Origin: Hymenobacter sp. BT18 | Lineage (GTDB): Bacteria > Bacteroidota > Bacteroidia > Cytophagales > Hymenobacteraceae | Assembly: GCF_012273015.1 (NCBI RefSeq) | Contig: NZ_CP050954.1 | Coordinates: 4,626,583 to 4,690,582, forward strand | DNA: 64,000 nucleotides | Direction of reading: 5' to 3' | Shown here: positions 1 to 8,179 of the stretch, piece by piece | Position numbering within the stretch: position 1 is the first letter of the stretch | Layout: the number at the start of each line of letters is the position of its first letter | Program-made: the position numbers and the translations under genes | Notes under the pieces: model-generated | Databases searched by the model: none | What the model was told of the DNA's origin: nothing | The model's input: only the letters and a program-made list of their open reading frames with translations

Positions 1-449
1 GCGTGCTCAACTCCGTGCGCACTGCCCACGAGTTTTCCGACCCCAAAGCCAAGGACCGGTTTGTGCTGCTCCTGCAGGGTACCAAAATTATCAGTAGCAA
101 AGCCCGCTTCCTGATCATTTCCAGCAAAGGCGACACCCTCCGCAATGAGGTGATGCCGGCCCTGGCTCTACTCAATGAGCGGGATTTAGAAGACCCACAG
201 GCTGCTACCGTTCGTGACAAGGAAATTGCCATTCTCAAATCGATGAACAATTTCTTTAGCGAGGATAAATTTACGTCCCCGGCCGTGCCCCGCACCATGG
301 AAGCCGCCACAGTAGACGACCAGGAAGCCTGGCAGGCCGTGCGCGAAGACAACCGCTCCGTGGGGTTCGACTACACGGCGGCCGGTGGCCGGGAACGTCG
401 CTTGGCGTATGCTCGCAAGCTGAACAAAACGGTGATTGTAGCGGAGTAA
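1..449 (+). CDS. Hypothetical protein, 5' end cut by window
   Basis: The open frame runs in from the window edge and ends with TAA at 447-449, leaving about 148 residues of what is probably the C-terminal part of a longer protein. The first in-frame start-like codon is GTG at base 3, but nothing supports it as a true start. The visible part is mixed alpha/beta, with a hydrophobic stretch LLLQGTKIISSKARFLII and a charged C-terminus rich in Arg and Glu. I do not recognise a family. A hairpin with a short T-rich tail at 480-505 lies 30 bp downstream and probably ends the transcript. Confidence 0.6.
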   Translation, partial: VLNSVRTAHEFSDPKAKDRFVLLLQGTKIISSKARFLIISSKGDTLRNEVMPALALLNERDLEDPQAATVRDKEIAILKSMNNFFSEDKFTSPAVPRTMEAATVDDQEAWQAVREDNRSVGFDYTAAGGRERRLAYARKLNKTVIVAE

Positions 450-479
450 CAGCTGCCTTCGGAACCTGAGAAAAAAGAA

Positions 480-505
480 AAGCTCCAGCTGTAAGGCTGG
501 AGCTT
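480..505 (+). terminator. Intrinsic terminator-like hairpin
   Basis: AAGCTCCAGC at 480-489 pairs perfectly with GCTGGAGCTT at 496-505 around a 6-nt loop. It sits just after the partial gene that ends at 449. The following T tract is weak, so efficiency is uncertain. Confidence 0.55.
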
Positions 506-550
506 CTGTATGAAATAGGGAGAGGCCACGGGGAGGCGAGGGCAGGAATA

Positions 551-580
551 GGGGCAGCTTTTACCAACTAAAGCTGCCCC
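551..580 (-). terminator. Terminator hairpin for the M23 peptidase gene
   Basis: GGGGCAGCTTT at 551-561 pairs with AAAGCTGCCCC at 570-580. It lies downstream of the minus-strand M23 gene, which ends at 647, and faces the hairpin at 480-505, as expected between convergent genes. Confidence 0.55.
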
Positions 581-646
581 ATACTTCTCCAGTTCACCGC
601 AGCCAAGGTAACTGGCCGTAAGTGAAGATGCGGTGAAGAAAAAGGG

Positions 647-1996
647 CTATGACTTTCGTTGGTTCTGAGGGAGCCAACCGAGTAGGCCGGCCTCGTTGCG
701 CACCAGCCAGTAGCCTCCAAACGCACCCAACACAGCCACGGCACTACGTGCGGGTAAGGCATTGAGTGCCGGAGCCCCGGCTTTGGGCCAGGCCAACAAA
801 TCGGCTGCCGCAGGTACGGTTTCGCGGCGCAGGGGCTCAGCGGCCGGTGTTACCGCACGGGTGAGAAGGTAGCCAACTTGACCGTCAGGCTGTTCCACGC
901 GGTACCAGTCGGCCTGGGCGCCCAGTACATAAAGGGCAGTAGCGCGGGGCAACGAGGTTAGCTTTTCGGCTTTGGCAGCGGGACTGCGGCGCAGGTCGGT
1001 GGCTTGGTCGCGCACGCGCACCCACTGGCCCAGCCGCGCGGACAAGCTGCGTGGGGCCGCCGGTGCGGCATCGGCGCGGCGCACGAAGGGGTAAGGGTCC
1101 ACGGCCCCGCGGCCGGCGCGGTACACGCCAAAGTGCAGGTGGGGCTGGGTGGTGCGGGCATTGCCGGTGTTGCCCACCAGCCCCAGCGTGTCGCCCATGC
1201 GTACCTGCTGGCCGGGCTGCACCAGTTGCCGGTCGAGGTGGGCGTAGTAGAGGTGCTGGCCGTGGGCAGCATCGGCCAGCCACACCACTTTGCCACCCCG
1301 TGGCGTTTCATTTACGCGGGTGATATAGCCGGTTGCGGCCGCCACCACCGGCGTACCGCGTCTGGCAAAGATGTCGATGCCCTCGTGCAAGCGGGCACCC
1401 TGGTCGCGTTCGGCCCCCCAGAAGGAACCCACGGCCACATCGTTCTTGCCCTGCACCGGGAAGGAAAGGGAAGGAGTGCGCTGTATGCGCAACGTGTAGC
1501 GGCCGGTGCGCAGCAGCTCGGGCTGCACGCGCAGCAGGTGCTGCCGGTCGTCTTCCACCACGTAGCTAAAGGAAAGGGTGGTCGTGTCGGCCGATGCCAG
1601 GTGGGTGGGTGCGGCGCGGTCGGGCTGCAGCTCGAAGGCGTCCAGAAACACGTGGGCCTGGGTGCCGGGCGCAATGGCCAGACTTACGCGCACGGTTTCG
1701 CCGGCGCGCACGGCGTAGCGGTAGGAGGCGGCAGTGGCGCGCTCGGCCCGGAAGTAACCGGTTTCCTCAAAAGGCAGCGTCACAACCAGCGAGTCACGCA
1801 GGACCTGATCGGCGGCGGCCAGCCAGTCGCGACCGAGCGCAGTACCATCGAGGCCGGCCTGCCGCAGGCGGCGGGCGTAGGTTTCGTGAGGGGTGGTGGG
1901 CTGGTGAAAGATGCCCTGCAGGGTTTGCTGCTTGCCGCAGGCCGCCAGCACAAGGAAAACAAACAAATAGAGCGCGGAGCGCAGAGAAAACGGCAT
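647..1996 (-). CDS. M23 family metallopeptidase lipoprotein with SH3-like tail
   Basis: A 449-residue secreted zinc endopeptidase predicted to cut peptidoglycan cross-bridges in the periplasm or at the outer membrane. The N-terminus is a lipoprotein signal with lipobox LAAC (Cys about residue 20). After a beta-rich N-terminal region of about 150 residues, the LytM/M23 core shows HEGIDIF (first zinc His and Asp), YYAHLD, and HLHFGVY carrying the HxH zinc ligand. The last 130 residues contain two SH3-like segments (WVRVRDQATDLRRSP and the C-terminal GGYWLVRNEAGLLGWL), a usual wall-binding add-on. All catalytic ligands look intact, so it should be an active enzyme rather than an NlpD/EnvC-type degenerate activator. 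The start ATG at 1996 is chosen because it leads directly into the signal peptide. Confidence 0.9.
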   Translation of the reverse strand: MPFSLRSALYLFVFLVLAACGKQQTLQGIFHQPTTPHETYARRLRQAGLDGTALGRDWLAAADQVLRDSLVVTLPFEETGYFRAERATAASYRYAVRAGETVRVSLAIAPGTQAHVFLDAFELQPDRAAPTHLASADTTTLSFSYVVEDDRQHLLRVQPELLRTGRYTLRIQRTPSLSFPVQGKNDVAVGSFWGAERDQGARLHEGIDIFARRGTPVVAAATGYITRVNETPRGGKVVWLADAAHGQHLYYAHLDRQLVQPGQQVRMGDTLGLVGNTGNARTTQPHLHFGVYRAGRGAVDPYPFVRRADAAPAAPRSLSARLGQWVRVRDQATDLRRSPAAKAEKLTSLPRATALYVLGAQADWYRVEQPDGQVGYLLTRAVTPAAEPLRRETVPAAADLLAWPKAGAPALNALPARSAVAVLGAFGGYWLVRNEAGLLGWLPQNQRKS

Positions 1997-2160
1997 AGAC
2001 GAAGTTCGATTCTACTTAAAACCCCGATTTGTGCCGGGTAGTTCGCCGGGAGGCTGAACTAGGAAAAGCAGCCGTGCACACGCAGTTCTCAGGCACGCCG
2101 GTGAAACGCGGGTGCGGAAAACCGTATTATTGCCTTGTTTTCGCTGTTCTGATTTTGCTT

Positions 2161-2922
2161 ATGTTTTCCCCTGCCCGCATTGTTGCTATCCGCAAAAGCA
2201 AAGGTTTTTCTCAGGAGATGCTGGCGGAGCAGGCAGGGGTAGGCCTGCGGACTATTCAGCGAGTAGAGCAAGGTGAAACCATACCCCGGGGGCACACGCT
2301 GCAGGCCCTGGCGACGGCGCTGGGTGTGTCATTGGAGGACTTGCGTGCGGAGCCGGAGCGTGTAGCAACCCCAGCGGCTGAAGTTCCTTCGGCTGAATTC
2401 ACACCCAGAATAACTGTACCGAAACTGCCCGAGCCTCTGGCCGGGCTAAATCAGGAGTTGAGCCAGACGGATGCGCTGGTGAGTGCCTCGGAGCCAACTC
2501 CGCAAACTGCGCTGGTAACTACACCGCCCGGGCCGATTGTCACGCACTACAGTCCGTTGCGGCCCGACCCGGAGTTTCTGCAGCTCCTCAACCTGAGTGC
2601 CCTGAGCTTGCTGGTGCTGCCCTTGCTCAACATCATCGTCCCATTTGTGCTTTGGCGTAGAAGGCGGCATACTATCCTGCACGCGGCGGAAGTGGGGCGG
2701 CGGGTGCTGGGCTTTCAGATTCTGTGGCAAGTGGGCAGCTTCTTCGCTTATACCTTACTGATGGTGGGCTACCAGGTAGCGCATGCGCTGGATATGCCGC
2801 TGTGGCGCGGCGGGTATTTGGCGGTTTTTATCGGGTCGTATCTGCTCAATGTACTGACTGTAGTGTACTACGCCGGGCGGCTGCGGCGGGGTGATTTAAC
2901 TATTTATCGAGTCAGGCTCTAA
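2161..2922 (+). CDS. XRE-family HTH protein with C-terminal DUF4870-like membrane domain
   Basis: About 253 residues. The frame is open further upstream, but ATG 2161 is preferred because the helix-turn-helix begins at once (FSPARIVAIRKSKGFSQEML, then a recognition helix around GLRTIQRVEQG). Residues about 65-135 are a Pro/Thr-rich linker. The last 110 residues hold three or four hydrophobic helices beginning LNLSALSLLVLPLLNII, which resembles the DUF4870/Tic20-like membrane fold. A DNA-binding head tethered to the membrane suggests a membrane-responsive regulator. The signal and the target genes are unknown. It is transcribed away from the M23 gene and sits 125 bp before the retropepsin-like gene. 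Confidence 0.8.
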   Translation: MFSPARIVAIRKSKGFSQEMLAEQAGVGLRTIQRVEQGETIPRGHTLQALATALGVSLEDLRAEPERVATPAAEVPSAEFTPRITVPKLPEPLAGLNQELSQTDALVSASEPTPQTALVTTPPGPIVTHYSPLRPDPEFLQLLNLSALSLLVLPLLNIIVPFVLWRRRRHTILHAAEVGRRVLGFQILWQVGSFFAYTLLMVGYQVAHALDMPLWRGGYLAVFIGSYLLNVLTVVYYAGRLRRGDLTIYRVRL

Positions 2923-3047
2923 ACGTAAGTTTCTGCTAAAAAGCGGGTTGTAGTTAATGGCGGGAAAATGGCGGCAAAATGACGCAGGGGCTGGCAACGA
3001 AACCGGCTAGGTTTGCCTCCGTCTTCTAACCTTCTCTTTTTCTCGCT

Positions 3048-4025
3048 ATGAAAACGCTTGCCAAAATCCTGCTCTCCGTTGTCGTGTTGCTCGTCGTGAG
3101 CGGTATTGGTGGCTACTTCTACATGAAGCAGAAGTTTGCCCCGCCCGCCAACCAGCTCACCGTAGCGGGCCTGCCCGCCTCCGGCGACCTGCGCTGGTGG
3201 GCCGATACCACGGCCAAGCCGGCCATTCCGCACGCTGGGCTGCTGGTGCCCGTCCGGCTGCCCAACTGCCCCCGCACGTGCTTTTTGCAGGTCGATACCG
3301 GTGCTCCCTATACTGTGCTGTACGCTAACCAGCTGGATACCCTCACCCGACACTACCCCAGCTTGGGTACCAGCCTCAAGCTCCAGGGAAACGTGGTACC
3401 TGAATTCCGCTTTACCATGGGTGGTGCTCAGGTGACGGTTGGCAACACCAAGGTGCTGCTTCAAGGAGCTGGCACGCTGCCCGCCGACAGCCTTGCACCA
3501 TACATCATCGGCTCCCTCGGTACCGACGCCTTGGACGGCCGCGTGCTGATACTTGACTACGCCGCTGGCCATTTCACGCTGAGCAACGAAGTGCCTGCTC
3601 CGCTGGCTGCCCGCGCCACCTTTGCGCCGCTGGCGTTCAAAGAGCGCCGCGTGCTGCTGGATGCCACTCTCGACGACAAACCCCGTCAGCTGCTATTTGA
3701 CTCGGGGACCAGCGCCTATAACCTGCTCACCAGCCAGGACAACTGGCAAGAAATGGCCACGCCCGGCGCCCCCGTTCGTACCGATACCACCAATTCCTGG
3801 GGCAAAAAACTGCTGCTCTATACCGTACCCACTGCGGCCAAATTCCGCTTCGGCTCCGCGGAAGTTCCGCTGGGCACCGTCACGTACATGACCGGCATGA
3901 ACCTGATGCAGGAAACCCTGATGCGCTTTTCGGGTATGGATGGCATGCTGGGCAACGAGCCTTTCGTGGGCGGCGCGCTGATTCTGGATGTGAAGGGTGG
4001 CCGCTACGGCATCGTGCGCAGCTAA
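3048..4025 (+). CDS. Membrane-anchored retropepsin-like aspartyl protease homologue
   Basis: 325 residues with one N-terminal membrane anchor (KILLSVVVLLVVSGIGGYF). Two Asp-containing motifs sit in separate halves: FLQVDTGAPYTVLY near residue 83 and LLFDSGTSAYNLL near residue 220. Two D-[TS]-G signatures in one chain suggest a duplicated, pepsin-like or PDZ-less retropepsin arrangement in which both halves supply a catalytic Asp. The rest is beta-rich, as expected. Substrate is unknown. Its orientation places the protease domain outside the cytoplasm. A terminator-like hairpin follows at 4067-4096. Confidence 0.7.
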   Translation: MKTLAKILLSVVVLLVVSGIGGYFYMKQKFAPPANQLTVAGLPASGDLRWWADTTAKPAIPHAGLLVPVRLPNCPRTCFLQVDTGAPYTVLYANQLDTLTRHYPSLGTSLKLQGNVVPEFRFTMGGAQVTVGNTKVLLQGAGTLPADSLAPYIIGSLGTDALDGRVLILDYAAGHFTLSNEVPAPLAARATFAPLAFKERRVLLDATLDDKPRQLLFDSGTSAYNLLTSQDNWQEMATPGAPVRTDTTNSWGKKLLLYTVPTAAKFRFGSAEVPLGTVTYMTGMNLMQETLMRFSGMDGMLGNEPFVGGALILDVKGGRYGIVRS

Positions 4026-4066
4026 CCTTTGTGTGGCCCGTGCGGTTACGGCAGAGGCCCTACAAA

Positions 4067-4096
4067 GAAAGCCCGGACTGGAAAGTTCGGGCTTTC
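4067..4096 (+). terminator. Intrinsic terminator
   Basis: GAAAGCCCGGACT at 4067-4079 pairs with AGTTCGGGCTTTC at 4084-4096 (one G-U pair, 4-nt loop). It separates the retropepsin-like gene from HMG-CoA lyase. Confidence 0.65.
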
Positions 4097-4153
4097 CCGG
4101 CTGCGTTGTCAGGGTAGATTCTACCTTTACGCTCCACCCATTTCCCGCCGCCT

Positions 4154-5005
4154 ATGAAACTCGTTGAATGCCCCCGCGACGCCATGCAGGGCTGGACTAC
4201 GTTCATTCCTACCACCCAGAAAACCGCCTACCTCAACGCCCTGCTGCGGGTGGGGTTCGACACCCTGGACTTCGGCTCGTTCGTCTCGCCCAAAGCTATT
4301 CCGCAACTCGCCGACACGGCGGAGGTATTGGAAGGATTGGACCTAAGCCAGTCAGGTACGCGGCTGCTGGCTATTGTGGCTAACCTGCGCGGGGCCGAAA
4401 CCGCCGCCCAGCATCCGCAGATCCGCTACATCGGCTTTCCGCTCTCGGTGTCCGAGACGTTTCAGCAGCGCAATACCAACAAAAGCATCACCCAGGCCCT
4501 CGACGACGTAGCCCGCATGCAGGAACTGTGCGTCCGCACCGGGCAGGAGCAGGTAGTGTACCTGAGTATGGGCTTCGGTAACCCCTACGGCGACGCCTGG
4601 AGCCCCGCTGTGTTGGGCGACTTCACCCAAAAGCTCGATGCCCTGGGCGTGGGCATTGTGGCCTTGTCGGATACCATTGGGGCTAGCACGCCCGCCACCA
4701 TTGCCCCGCCGTTCCGGGAGCTTTCGGCTGCGTTTCCGCACATCGAGTTTGGGGCCCACCTGCATACCACTCCCGATACCTGGCGCGAGAAAGTGCAGGC
4801 CGCCTACGAGGCCGGGTGCCGCCGCTTCGACGGCGCCCTGGGCGGCTACGGCGGCTGCCCCATGGCTGCCGATGCCCTCACCGGAAACATGCCCACTGAG
4901 CGGCTCATCGAATATTCTCGGCAAGCTGGGGAGGAACTCCACCTGAACCTAGAGGCCCTAGCCGAAGCGGAAGGGCTGAATCAGCAGATTTTTGCCGGGC
5001 ATTAG
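4154..5005 (+). CDS. Hydroxymethylglutaryl-CoA lyase (HMGL family)
   Basis: 283 residues, the usual length for bacterial HMG-CoA lyase, which splits HMG-CoA to acetyl-CoA and acetoacetate in leucine and ketone-body catabolism. The TIM-barrel signatures are present: the N-terminal catalytic pair in VECPRDAMQGW, the metal-binding HxH in GAHLHTTP near residue 204, and the C-terminal loop GGYGGCPMAADALTG with the active-site Cys. The canonical EVGPRDGLQ is altered to ECPRDAMQG, but Arg and Asp are kept. The related enzymes isopropylmalate and homocitrate synthase are much longer and lack this Cys loop. LutA follows on the same strand, 137 bp away, with a palindromic repeat between them, so shared transcription is uncertain. 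Confidence 0.88.
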   Translation: MKLVECPRDAMQGWTTFIPTTQKTAYLNALLRVGFDTLDFGSFVSPKAIPQLADTAEVLEGLDLSQSGTRLLAIVANLRGAETAAQHPQIRYIGFPLSVSETFQQRNTNKSITQALDDVARMQELCVRTGQEQVVYLSMGFGNPYGDAWSPAVLGDFTQKLDALGVGIVALSDTIGASTPATIAPPFRELSAAFPHIEFGAHLHTTPDTWREKVQAAYEAGCRRFDGALGGYGGCPMAADALTGNMPTERLIEYSRQAGEELHLNLEALAEAEGLNQQIFAGH

Positions 5006-5008
5006 CCG

Positions 5009-5015
5009 TACTTTG
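5009..5015 (+). promoter_or_regulatory. Possible -7 element upstream of lutA
   Basis: TACTTTG followed by CA, resembling the Bacteroidota -7 box but with one base fewer between TA and TTTG. Transcription from here would run straight into the palindromic repeat at 5030-5116 before reaching LutA. There is no clear TTTG partner about 19 bp upstream. Confidence 0.3.
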
Positions 5016-5029
5016 CACACAAAATCGAC

Positions 5030-5116
5030 TGTTATCCTGAGCGGAGCGAAGTACCTTAGTGCGTTTGAACGACATGTTCTGACGTGCTAAGGTCCTTCGC
5101 TCCGCTCAGGATGACA
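5030..5116. repeat. REP-like long palindrome (family A)
   Basis: The left arm at 5030-5059 and the right arm at 5087-5116 are inverted repeats matching at 28 of 30 positions. The core is CCTGAGCGGAGCGAAG and the inner end is ACCTTAG. The loop itself folds further (GAAC/GTTC, CGT/ACG). The arm sequence closely matches the inner palindrome at 7981-8073, which makes a dispersed family. It lies between HMG-CoA lyase and lutA, 26 bp before the lutA start, so it would be part of the lutA leader. Confidence 0.85.
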
Positions 5117-5142
5117 GATGTTTTCGTCAGATTCTGCCTGCC

Positions 5143-5880
5143 ATGCCCATTGCCGTCGACCTGTTTATTCCCTGCTTTGTAGACCAGATTTTCCCGCACA
5201 CGGCCCTGAACATGGTGAAAGTGCTGGAGGCCGTGGGCTGCGAGGTGCATTACAACGCCAACCAAACCTGCTGCGGGCAGCCCGCCTACAACGCGGGCTA
5301 TAAAGCCGAAGCCTGCACCGTAGCCCGCAAGTTTCTGCACGACTTCCCGGCCGGCGCATCCGACCGCTACGTAGTGAGTCCCTCGGCTTCGTGCGTGGGT
5401 ATGGTGCGCAACGCCTACGCCGAGCTGTTTGAGGGCACCGACGACCAACCCCGCTACTACGGCCTGCAGCGCCGCATTTTCGAGCTAACCGAATTCCTGG
5501 TGGACGTGCTGGGCATTACTGAGATACCCGGCTCTGCGCTGACGGGCCAGTACACCTACCACGACTCCTGCTCGGCCCTGCGCGAGTGCGGTATCAAGGA
5601 AGCGCCACGGCTGTTGCTGGATGCTGTAACTGGCCTGGAGCGGCTGGAAATGGCCGAAAATGAAACCTGCTGCGGCTTCGGTGGCACCTTTGCCGTGAAG
5701 TTCGAGGCTATTTCGGTGGCCATGGCCCAGCAAAAGGTGGAGCATGCCTTGGCCACGGGCGCCCAATACATTATCAGCACCGACACGAGCTGCCTGATGC
5801 ACCTCGACGCTTACATCCGCCGCGAAAACAAGCCCATCAAAACCCTCCACGTAGCCGACGCCCTGGCCAGCGGATGGTAA
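5143..5880 (+). CDS. lutA: LutA/YkgE-family (Fe-S)-binding oxidoreductase subunit
   Basis: 245 residues, full length for LutA, one of three proteins that oxidise L-lactate in LutABC systems. Two CCG cysteine-rich modules are visible: QTCCGQPAYNAGY near residue 43 and ETCCGFGGTFAVKFE near residue 170. Each has an additional Cys-containing segment (SASCVGMVRN, HDSCSALREC, TSCLMHLD) that completes the cluster or cofactor ligands. Partners LutB and LutC are not adjacent, so the physiological substrate cannot be confirmed here; the same module also occurs in glycolate oxidase and heterodisulfide reductase relatives. A strong bidirectional terminator follows. Confidence 0.85.
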   Translation: MPIAVDLFIPCFVDQIFPHTALNMVKVLEAVGCEVHYNANQTCCGQPAYNAGYKAEACTVARKFLHDFPAGASDRYVVSPSASCVGMVRNAYAELFEGTDDQPRYYGLQRRIFELTEFLVDVLGITEIPGSALTGQYTYHDSCSALRECGIKEAPRLLLDAVTGLERLEMAENETCCGFGGTFAVKFEAISVAMAQQKVEHALATGAQYIISTDTSCLMHLDAYIRRENKPIKTLHVADALASGW

Positions 5881-5922
5881 AATTGTCTTGCTTCGGCTTG
5901 CTTGAAAAGTATCGGGAAGCCC

Positions 5923-5968
5923 AAACACAACAACGCCTCGGTTATCTAGCCGAGGCGTTGTTGTGTTT
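5923..5968. terminator. Bidirectional terminator between lutA and dapA
   Basis: A perfect 19-bp inverted repeat: 5923-5941 pairs with 5950-5968 with an 8-nt loop, A-rich on the left and T-rich on the right. It lies between convergent lutA and dapA and can serve both. Confidence 0.85.
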
Positions 5969-6008
5969 ATAAACTACTGCACTGCGGGCAATTACATTCC
6001 ATTAGTGA

Positions 6009-6875
6009 CTAGAGGAGCTTCTGCACACGCTCCTTTAAGCCTTCGGAAGCTTCGACCAACGGCAGGCGGACGGCGGGGGAGCAGAGGCCCAGGCTGGCCA
6101 GCGCGGCCTTCACGCCTACGGGGTTGCTTTCCTCGTACATCAGCGGGTTGATTTCGAGGAAGTCGAAGAGCAGCTTGCTGGCCTTGGGGAAGTCACCGGC
6201 CAGGGCGGCGCGGGTCATGTCGCAGAACCGTTTGGGGAAGGCATTGGCCAGTACCGAAATCACGCCCACGGCCCCGAAAGAAACCAAGGCGGTGGTCATC
6301 AGGTCGTCGCCGCTGATGAGCAGGAAGCCGTGGGGCTTGCCCTTGGCAATGGCCATGCATTGCTCCAGGTTGCCGCTGGCCTCCTTGATACCCAAGATGT
6401 TGGGGTGTTGGGCCAGGCGCAGGGTGGTAGCCGCCGTCATGTTGGACATGGTGCGGCCCGGCACGTTATAAAGGATGATGGGCAGGGGAGAGGCTTCGGC
6501 CAGGCGAAGGTAGTGCTGAATGATGCCCGCCTGACTGGGCTTGTTGTAGGCTGGGCTAACCGACAGAATAGCTGAGACGCCCGCCAGATCAGTGGTGCGC
6601 AGCTGCTGCTCCACGGCCGCCGTATCGTTGCCTCCAATACCGTAGACCAGCGGCACGCGGCCCTTGGTTTGCTGGCGCACCACGTCCAGAATGCCGCGGC
6701 GCTCCTCGGCCGTGAGCGTGGGCGACTCGGCCGTGGTGCCGTTGATGACCAGGTATTCGGCTCCGCCCTCAATAATAAAATCTACGAGCCGACGCAGAGC
6801 CGGGTAGTCGATGGCGTGGTCGGAGGCGGTGAACGGGGTAACCAGGGCCACGCCGGTACCGTGTAGTTTGTCCAT
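6009..6875 (-). CDS. dapA: 4-hydroxy-tetrahydrodipicolinate synthase (DapA)
   Basis: 288 residues from ATG 6875, the normal length. A longer open frame upstream is non-homologous and ignored. DapA condenses pyruvate with aspartate semialdehyde, the first step committed to lysine and meso-diaminopimelate. Signatures: GTTAESPTLTAEE (the conserved Thr pair), YNVPGRTMSN with the catalytic Tyr, and the Schiff-base Lys in LGIKEASGN. A TACCTTCG -7-like box lies about 45 bp upstream at 6919-6926. The gene is divergent from the polysaccharide deacetylase with 129 bp between their starts. Confidence 0.95.
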   Translation of the reverse strand: MDKLHGTGVALVTPFTASDHAIDYPALRRLVDFIIEGGAEYLVINGTTAESPTLTAEERRGILDVVRQQTKGRVPLVYGIGGNDTAAVEQQLRTTDLAGVSAILSVSPAYNKPSQAGIIQHYLRLAEASPLPIILYNVPGRTMSNMTAATTLRLAQHPNILGIKEASGNLEQCMAIAKGKPHGFLLISGDDLMTTALVSFGAVGVISVLANAFPKRFCDMTRAALAGDFPKASKLLFDFLEINPLMYEESNPVGVKAALASLGLCSPAVRLPLVEASEGLKERVQKLL

Positions 6876-6918
6876 GCGGAGAATAAGCTGTTGTTTTGTA
6901 GAGGGGGACGAGCCGCCG

Positions 6919-6926
6919 CGAAGGTA
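6919..6926 (-). promoter_or_regulatory. Putative dapA -7 element
   Basis: On the minus strand this reads TACCTTCG, one change from the Bacteroidota -7 consensus TAnnTTTG, and lies 44 bp before the dapA ATG. The same octamer precedes lepA at 50868. Confidence 0.4.
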
Positions 6927-7004
6927 CGCAAAGCCCGGCTTCCCGCCATTTCTCCCTTTTCGCCTGACGTCCGGCCAAGCCCTGCCGCTCGTTGAACTTT
7001 GTCC

Positions 7005-7919
7005 ATGATTCGCTTCCGCACCCCGCTTACCCTGGCTTCGGCCTCCCTGGCCGCCGGCCTGTTGCTTTCCAGCTGCGAAACCAAGCCCGCTACTACTTCG
7101 GAAAACCCCACGGCCGCGGCAGTGCCCGCCGACTCCGCCGCCACGGCTGCCCCCGCTGCCCCGGTTGATGCTACCACCAAGGCCCCTAGCCCCGGCGAAA
7201 TTCCGGCGGCCCAGCGCGCCGATGCCGCCGCTATCCTGGCCCGGCCGCAGGTGCCCATCCTGTGCTACCACCAGATCCGCGACTGGCGCGCCAAAGACTC
7301 AAAAGGTGCTAAGGATTACATAGTTCCAGTAGCCCAGTTCAAGGCGCAGATGAAGATGCTGGCCGACTCCGGCTACCACACCATTCTGCCCGATCAGCTT
7401 TACGCCTACCTCACCACCGGGGCCAAACTGCCGAGCAAGCCCATCATGCTCACCTTCGACGATACCGACCTCGACCAGTTCACGGTGGCCAAGCCCACGC
7501 TGGATAAGTATGGCTACAAGGCGGTGTATTTTATTATGACCGTGAGCCTGGGCCGCCCTAACTACATGAGCAAGGCACAGGTGAAACAGCTTTCCGACGA
7601 AGGCAACATCATCGGCTCCCACACTTGGGACCACCACAACGTGAAGAAGTACGAAGGCCAAGACTGGGTGACCCAGATCGAGAAGCCTACCAAAACTCTG
7701 GAGGAAATTACCGGCAAAAAGATCAACTACTTCGCTTATCCCTTCGGCTTGTGGCGCCCCGAGTCCATTCCCGAGCTGAAAAAGCGGGGTATGGACGCCG
7801 CCTTCATTCTGGCTGAGAAGCGCGACCAGCAGGACCCGCTCTACACCATCCGCCGCATTATTGCCAGCGGGTACTGGAGCCCCCGCACGCTGCACAACAG
7901 CATCGTGCAGAGTTTCTAA
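7005..7919 (+). CDS. Polysaccharide deacetylase lipoprotein (NodB/CE4 fold)
   Basis: 304 residues from ATG 7005. Lipoprotein signal with lipobox LLSSC (Cys about residue 24), then an Ala/Pro/Thr-rich spacer to residue about 75. The NodB homology domain shows PIMLTFDDTDLD (the first acidic metal and catalytic pair), GSHTWDHHNV (the HxxxH-type metal ligands) and FAYPFGLW (motif 3). It likely removes acetyl groups from an N-acetylated glycan such as peptidoglycan or an exopolysaccharide at the cell surface. The stop codon TAA (7917-7919) overlaps the start of the composite inverted repeat at 7918-8179. Confidence 0.88.
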   Translation: MIRFRTPLTLASASLAAGLLLSSCETKPATTSENPTAAAVPADSAATAAPAAPVDATTKAPSPGEIPAAQRADAAAILARPQVPILCYHQIRDWRAKDSKGAKDYIVPVAQFKAQMKMLADSGYHTILPDQLYAYLTTGAKLPSKPIMLTFDDTDLDQFTVAKPTLDKYGYKAVYFIMTVSLGRPNYMSKAQVKQLSDEGNIIGSHTWDHHNVKKYEGQDWVTQIEKPTKTLEEITGKKINYFAYPFGLWRPESIPELKKRGMDAAFILAEKRDQQDPLYTIRRIIASGYWSPRTLHNSIVQSF

Positions 7920-8179
7920 ACCACGGATTCGCGCGGATTAGACGGATTGCACGGATTTTGTGGACGATTCGCGCTACTCTGTTTGTCATCCGGAACGCAG
8001 GGAAGGACCTTCTCACGTTACAGCAAGATGCGCTGGTGTGAGAAGGTCCTTCCCTGCGTTCAGGATGACAAACACTAAAAAAGCCTCGCTGCGTGCAAGG
8101 CTTTTTTAGTGTTTAGACAGCAGAAGGAGCCGTCCGCAAAATCCGTGCAATCCGTCTAATCCGCGCGAATCCGTGGTTT
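7918..8179. repeat. Composite nested palindrome (three inverted repeats in one)
   Basis: The outer arms 7918-7966 and 8131-8179 are inverted repeats matching at 48 of 49 positions; each carries four imperfect iterations of a CGGATT-type motif. Inside lies a second inverted repeat, 7981-8016 with 8038-8073, matching at 35 of 36 and sharing sequence with the family A palindrome at 5030-5116. Next to it is a third hairpin, 8070-8086 with 8098-8114, a perfect 17-bp terminator-type stem. The outer arms overlap the stop codon of the upstream deacetylase gene and the last codons of the convergent rhodanese gene. Confidence 0.9.
8070..8114. terminator. Bidirectional terminator inside the composite repeat
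   Basis: A perfect 17-bp stem with an A-run on the left and a T-run on the right (AAAAAAGCCT / AGGCTTTTTT). It sits between the convergent deacetylase and rhodanese genes. Confidence 0.75.

Noticed and set aside
1004..2041. A 345-codon open frame antisense to the M23 gene
   Set aside because: Repetitive Gly/His/Val-rich translation without known motifs; the sense gene has complete zinc motifs.
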